A DNA stretch of 64,000 bases from Cloacimonetes bacterium UBA5614 (GTDB lineage Bacteria > Cloacimonadota > Cloacimonadia > Cloacimonadales > Cloacimonadaceae), in assembly GCA_002424605.1 (NCBI GenBank), contig DIKQ01000005.1, positions 124,001-188,000 of the forward strand, given 5' to 3'. The translations under genes and the position numbers were made by a program. Shown in pieces: positions 60,688 to 64,000 of this stretch. The stretch's first letter is position 1. Each line of letters starts with the position of its first letter. The notes under the pieces were generated by a model. The model was not told the DNA's origin, made no database searches, and worked only from the letters and a program-made list of their open reading frames with translations.

Positions 60688-63600
60688 TTACTTCAGCATC
60701 ATCATTCGTTTTGATGCTTTATACTCACCTGCCAACATTCTGCAATGATAAATACCGCTGGCAACTGCCTTGCCCCCACTGTCTCTGCCATTCCAGATTA
60801 GCTCATGCTGACCGCTCTCCATAACTTCATCAACCAGTATCCGAACCAGTTGTCCCTTAACATTAAATATCTCCACCCTAACTCGTTGCCTGTCCTTCAA
60901 ATCAAAACTGATGGCTGTTTCAGGGTTGAATGGATTGGGGTAATTGCCCCTGAGCAATGTCCGGTCTACACAAACATCATCCGTGTTAGACGTGGTCATT
61001 GTAAAATTGCAGGGCGTAACCTGATTCTCCGAAACTACAATATTCTCTACGGTCAACGGCTGGTATCCTTCTGCAGAGCAGGTAAGGGCATATGTCCCGA
61101 CAGGAAGATTCAACGAATATAGACCGGATGAGTTGCTGGTTGCGGAATAAGTACCATTAGATATTACGGCTCCGGTTATCGGTACGCTTCCCGAACTCCT
61201 AACCCAACCGGTGACATTGCCTTGGATGTTTTGTTTGACAACTGAGTTGGAAAATGCTGGCGTAGAATATTGATTACCTGTATAAACAGCCCTGACCGCC
61301 CATCTGTATTCTCCATCAGGAAGAGCAAACCAAAGAGTATCAAGAAATGCTGTGTTCGTATAGAGATCATCGGTTAGTAAAGACCATTCATTTTCGTTTT
61401 GTTCAGAACCGCACATAAGACGCCACACTTTATATCCAAGCATAAATCTTTGCCCCATTAAGCTGGGGATACAAACATCGCGGCTGATAATCCCGAGTGC
61501 TTGAGATTTAGAAAAGAAATCTATGCCCGGAAAGACTCGGTCTGGGGTCACATCATGATTAGCTGTTTTTACTTCCATATCATTGCTGTTAAATCTTATG
61601 GTCTCTGTGGCTGAGTTAACAATAATGTTATCTATTACAGCAAGATGCCACATCCCGTCATTGGTTGGCGGATCATCGGCATGCCAGGCCAACTTGATGG
61701 TTTCGTATGCATAATCTGACAAAGATATTATTAACGGAATATTATAATCACTGTATGGCTCATCTCCTGCTGCAGCCGAATCCCACAGAATATCCCATGA
61801 AACCCCATTGTCGTCAGAAACCTTAACATAGTAATGATCTCCTTCTGATTCACCGAGGTAGAAAAATCCGTTAAATGTAAGTGTTGCATTGTGAGGACAA
61901 ACAAATTGTGGCGTTATCAGCCATTCATCCTGATGACTTTCAGACCACCAGATAGCAGCCTGCCAAGAACCCTCTTGAGGATAAATAATGGGATTAAGAT
62001 AAATTGGGCCAACCCTGCCCCATGTAGGACCGACACCTAACGAGTTAGGTGAACCAAAGTTGGTAACTAATTGAGACCAGTTTGAAGGTGGAAACGATGC
62101 TTCAAATCCTTCTGTAATGTTATGCGCATTGGAATTAGGGGCTCTCCAACTTAATGCTATATCAGAATTACTGTCATCAGCAATAACGCTAACGGGAGGA
62201 TACAGTAGCTCATTCAGAACAGTTGTTCCCAAATTGTAATCTGTATCTGCTACTGTAACTGAACCACTCAAAGCCCCATATCCTGTTTTGTTGATGACAT
62301 AGTTATAAGTGTTATTGGCGAAGATGCCATCAATAATGAACTGACCTTGCGCATTGGTTACAGCATAATAATCAGCCAAACCGGAAAGCTCAATAACGGC
62401 CCCAGGCAAACCAATTCCACCAGTATCACTTCCGATAACAACTCCGGTTAAACTGATTACCGGTAAAGGTGTCATAACAAAATCCAGCACTATATTATCA
62501 CTTTCATTAACAACAATACTTTGAACTGATGTGGCATAACCGAAAATGGAACAGGTCACCTCATATTGCCCCTGCATAACATAAGGAAAGCTATATGTGC
62601 CGGTCTCTGAAGTAATTGCTGATAATGGGCTACCAGAAAGGGAAACCCTGACACCTTCCAGAGGAGCAATTCCATTTGTTATCGTTCCTGTCAGATTACC
62701 ATATCCCTGAGAAACAATAAACATTGAGGTTTTGGGATAAATCCCATTGGGAGTAACAGGAGGTGGCGCAGCCGGATCAAACAGGTAAGTATCAGCATAC
62801 ACTTTCCTTGCTCTTGCAGTTCCTTCAATCTGACAAAAGAACTTATCATTCCCACTGTAATAATCGCTATCCATCGGTCTGTGAACCATCATCACAAGAT
62901 TGTTGCCGTAGTAAGCATAAGCTTCTGATAAAGTTATGGTGATCGTATTCTGGCCAGGAGGATAACTGACTAATCCATCAAAAACCTGAGTTAACTGAGT
63001 TGATGGAATCCAATCTGCGGAAAGATCATTTTGAGTAGTTTCTCCTAGCCAGATTTTTGTTACAGAACCTTGTTCAAGTTCCGTTGTAACAAAATTGTTG
63101 TAAAAAGCAAGATGTGTAATTAATCCAATTGAGTTTATCTCAGAAGACAGGTACATGCACTCAAACAAGCTATTACGGTAATAAAAATCTATCGGTATCC
63201 TGGTTTGCATGTCTCCGGATCCTATTGTAACACATTCTGTACCAGTGTAATGCACAATAACATTCAAAGGATTAGTGGCATCATTTGTGTTGTTCTGATC
63301 TGAAGCCAGATTCACTACTCCCCTGAGTGATACCGGACCGGGATTGCTGAATACAATATTTAAAGGTACATCAAGTATATCCCCTGAATCGATAAATGGT
63401 CCCGCAATTGAGAGTAATACAGCAGTGTCATCCATCAGCACTATGGAATAATTTGATTGTGAAGATGTCCCCCGGTTTCGAATTCTAAAGATATACTCAG
63501 TATCAGTGCCTTGAACCGGACTCACGTTACCATCCAATGAAACTGCCTGCAAATCGTTTGGTTCTGCCTGAGGTGGAGTGAATACATATGATATGCCAAC

Positions 63601-64000
63601 AAGATATGGCACATGACTACCGTTAATTGATACAAACTCGTCTATGGATGATACTTCAGCAATCGGAGAAGCTGGAGTAACTGAGACGAAATTTCCAATT
63701 ACGCTCCCGGAGAGTCCAATGGCAGCAGAACCATACTCACTTGGCGATGATCCAATAAGTCCGTAATTAAACGTAATAGAATTTGACGTTTCATTCAGAC
63801 TAATCTGGAAATTAGCAAGATTGTTAGGAGCGTTGTAATACCAGTTCATATTTTTAAACTGCACGACAAGTCTGCGGAATGGAGCTGTTCCCTGTAATTG
63901 ATATGATATGTAACCATTCACTGCATTCGTCATCAGATCATCCCAAAACCCTGCTATAATCATTGGAGTATAATACAGGGTGTTCTGATAGGAAGCAGTA
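60688..64000 (-). CDS. Large secreted multi-domain protein with FlgD-like sorting domain (N-terminus outside window)
   Basis: The frame is open through the window edge, so at least 1103 residues are seen and the signal peptide lies beyond. From N to C there are a beta-rich domain with GFWDDL, three carboxypeptidase-regulatory-like modules (GNLTGTITNGIAPLEGVRVSLSG-like, twice in the middle and once before the end), a MAM/choice-of-anchor J-like module (DEWLITPQFVCP...), and fibronectin-like parts. The C-terminus has NYPNPFNPETAISFDL and ends SGIYHCRMLAGEYK..., the FlgD-Ig/type IX-like sorting domain. It is likely a surface or secreted adhesin or enzyme scaffold. Confidence 0.85.
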   Translation of the reverse strand, partial: TASYQNTLYYTPMIIAGFWDDLMTNAVNGYISYQLQGTAPFRRLVVQFKNMNWYYNAPNNLANFQISLNETSNSITFNYGLIGSSPSEYGSAAIGLSGSVIGNFVSVTPASPIAEVSSIDEFVSINGSHVPYLVGISYVFTPPQAEPNDLQAVSLDGNVSPVQGTDTEYIFRIRNRGTSSQSNYSIVLMDDTAVLLSIAGPFIDSGDILDVPLNIVFSNPGPVSLRGVVNLASDQNNTNDATNPLNVIVHYTGTECVTIGSGDMQTRIPIDFYYRNSLFECMYLSSEINSIGLITHLAFYNNFVTTELEQGSVTKIWLGETTQNDLSADWIPSTQLTQVFDGLVSYPPGQNTITITLSEAYAYYGNNLVMMVHRPMDSDYYSGNDKFFCQIEGTARARKVYADTYLFDPAAPPPVTPNGIYPKTSMFIVSQGYGNLTGTITNGIAPLEGVRVSLSGSPLSAITSETGTYSFPYVMQGQYEVTCSIFGYATSVQSIVVNESDNIVLDFVMTPLPVISLTGVVIGSDTGGIGLPGAVIELSGLADYYAVTNAQGQFIIDGIFANNTYNYVINKTGYGALSGSVTVADTDYNLGTTVLNELLYPPVSVIADDSNSDIALSWRAPNSNAHNITEGFEASFPPSNWSQLVTNFGSPNSLGVGPTWGRVGPIYLNPIIYPQEGSWQAAIWWSESHQDEWLITPQFVCPHNATLTFNGFFYLGESEGDHYYVKVSDDNGVSWDILWDSAAAGDEPYSDYNIPLIISLSDYAYETIKLAWHADDPPTNDGMWHLAVIDNIIVNSATETIRFNSNDMEVKTANHDVTPDRVFPGIDFFSKSQALGIISRDVCIPSLMGQRFMLGYKVWRLMCGSEQNENEWSLLTDDLYTNTAFLDTLWFALPDGEYRWAVRAVYTGNQYSTPAFSNSVVKQNIQGNVTGWVRSSGSVPITGAVISNGTYSATSNSSGLYSLNLPVGTYALTCSAEGYQPLTVENIVVSENQVTPCNFTMTTSNTDDVCVDRTLLRGNYPNPFNPETAISFDLKDRQRVRVEIFNVKGQLVRILVDEVMESGQHELIWNGRDSGGKAVASGIYHCRMLAGEYKASKRMMMLK

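Overview
The window is bacterial chromosome from a Gram-negative (didermic) lineage. There are genes for ADP-heptose precursors (rfaE1, rfaE2, gmhA), many lipoprotein signal peptides, and a large secreted protein with the FlgD-like 'NYPNPFNP' C-terminal domain used as a secretion/sorting tag in the Bacteroidota/FCB group and relatives. From memory this combination, plus the gene order, suggests Candidatus Cloacimonadota (WWE1); that placement is inference and no search was run. Genes are packed tightly, often with 1-23 nt overlaps, and TTGACA/TTGACT is the recurring upstream promoter element.

Layout. 1-8173 (minus): one long operon der-plsY-purF-rfaE1-rfaE2-rseC-folB-folK-glmU(short)-HIT-LytR_C (cut by the window edge). 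8446-12001 (plus): a possible 30-aa leader ORF, a tandem-domain glycosyltransferase, a STAS protein and uridine kinase. 12006-12932: an alkyltransferase-like protein, then four tRNAs (fMet, Met, Arg, His). 12973-21467: radical SAM/B12 protein, membrane protein, AraC-type regulator, M20 amidohydrolase with alanine racemase, thiol peroxidase, and a penicillin-acylase-family lipoprotein. 21468-24496: a cation/proton antiporter between two copies of a duplicated intergenic repeat, then a GyrI-like effector-domain gene whose middle is filled with in-frame hairpin repeats.

24659-29990 is an AT-rich accessory island of four tightly coupled genes: an unrecognised protein, a P-loop ATPase, a PD-(D/E)XK-type nuclease and a D12-class adenine DNA methyltransferase. 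It reads as an ATPase-coupled restriction-modification or defence system that I cannot match to a named type, and it is the best candidate for an undescribed system here.

30126-45569 returns to housekeeping genes: rplM-rpsI, rpsB-tsf-pyrH-frr, dapA, an M16C protease, rsgA, nadK, recN, a membrane/stomatin/NfeD group and eno. 45710-50465 (minus): an AT-rich secreted protein and a hybrid sensor histidine kinase. 50655-60172: nitroreductase, adenosine deaminase, gmhA, a small exported protein, tRNA-Asn, an LPP20-like lipoprotein, mltG, ruvX, two small lipoproteins, a patatin phospholipase, an FtsX/LolC-type permease, a ferritin-like protein and a zinc-ribbon protein. The end holds a winged-helix regulator with a likely operator and the 3' part of a very large secreted protein.

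Several families of short palindromic repeats lie between genes throughout, and one family has entered a coding sequence. No CRISPR array, integrase, transposase or rRNA gene was seen.
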